The position numbers and the translations under genes were made by a program. Below are positions 63,878 to 64,000 of a stretch of DNA of 64,000 bases, one piece after another. Every line of letters starts with the position of its first letter. The first letter of the stretch is position 1. The notes below the pieces were generated by a model that was not told where the DNA came from, ran no database searches, and saw only the letters and a program-made list of their open reading frames with translations. The stretch is from Simiduia litorea (GTDB taxonomy: Bacteria > Pseudomonadota > Gammaproteobacteria > Pseudomonadales > Cellvibrionaceae), in the NCBI RefSeq assembly GCF_042853465.1, contig NZ_AP031497.1:2418001-2482000 (forward strand), given 5' to 3'.

Positions 63878-64000
63878 ATGAGCAGCACCAGTAGCCATCT
63901 CGAACATCATCAAACGCAACTCAAAGAGCTCGTCGATACTGCATCAAAACTGTTGGCTATGGATAGCTTCATCGAAGAACAACACAATGCTATTCACGAA
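63878..64000 (+). CDS. Start of an unidentified protein, cut by the window edge
   Basis: A frame opens at the ATG of 63878 (MSSTSSHLEHHQTQLKELVD) and runs past the right edge. The visible 41 residues are hydrophilic and helical with several His and Gln. TTGGAA lies upstream. Divergent from yadG. Too little is visible for identification. Confidence 0.5.
   Translation, partial: MSSTSSHLEHHQTQLKELVDTASKLLAMDSFIEEQHNAIHE

Overview
The window looks like a chromosomal segment of a Gram-negative gammaproteobacterium, probably a marine or brackish member near Cellvibrionaceae/Cellvibrionales. Supporting signs are lipoboxes and OmpA-type proteins, FadE, the YadGH exporter, QueF, an NsrR-like Rrf2 protein, tRNA genes with encoded CCA, and polysaccharide-related enzymes (pectin-acetylesterase family, GH1, GtsABCD-like sugar importer). 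The taxon is inferred from gene content, not from a marker gene.

Left flank (1-2832): the 3' end of an NsrR-like Rrf2 regulator, a secreted pectin-acetylesterase/NOTUM-fold hydrolase, and a convergent membrane-anchored helical protein that faintly resembles lipase chaperones.

Stress and energy island (about 3000-44800). Small envelope and stress proteins (PRC-barrel, DUF2892, SHOCT, BON, SYLF, OmpA-like, DUF3185-like, lmo0937-like, CsbD, DUF883/YqjE, DUF4398/OmpA, DUF2789) are interleaved with central-metabolism and ion genes. These are phosphoketolase, transaldolase, acetate kinase, a broken phosphoglucomutase, fumarase C, NhaA, a complete nine-gene N-type ATPase operon (atpDCQRBEFAG), glucose-6-phosphate isomerase and a 2993-residue cyclic beta-1,2-glucan synthase. 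Two Crp/Fnr-type regulators and a GGDEF protein sit at the right end. Read together, hexose phosphate can be cleaved by phosphoketolase to acetyl-phosphate, turned into ATP and acetate by AckA, with the N-ATPase and NhaA managing Na+/H+ and periplasmic glucan buffering osmolarity. This is an inferred programme for low-oxygen or salt/osmotic stress. The island shows decay: copA is reduced to a frameshifted C-terminal relic, pgm carries a nonsense codon plus a homopolymer frameshift, and the conserved N-terminus of the ATPase gamma subunit has no ATG/GTG/TTG start.

Right half (45128-64000), more ordinary chromosome: fadE; tRNA-Arg(ACG); a gntK/sugar-ABC/GH1 operon; a LonB-like protease; tRNA-Ser(GGA); a nitroreductase; a coiled-coil membrane protein; a class III adenylate cyclase; queF; and the yadGH exporter. 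The most unusual non-coding signal lies beside the two tRNA genes. A 178-bp tandem array begins with the first 13 nt of tRNA-Ser, and a region downstream of tRNA-Arg carries the same structural module (YCGACAAA, A/T-rich hairpin, TTTAGRC) with different but still paired stem sequences.
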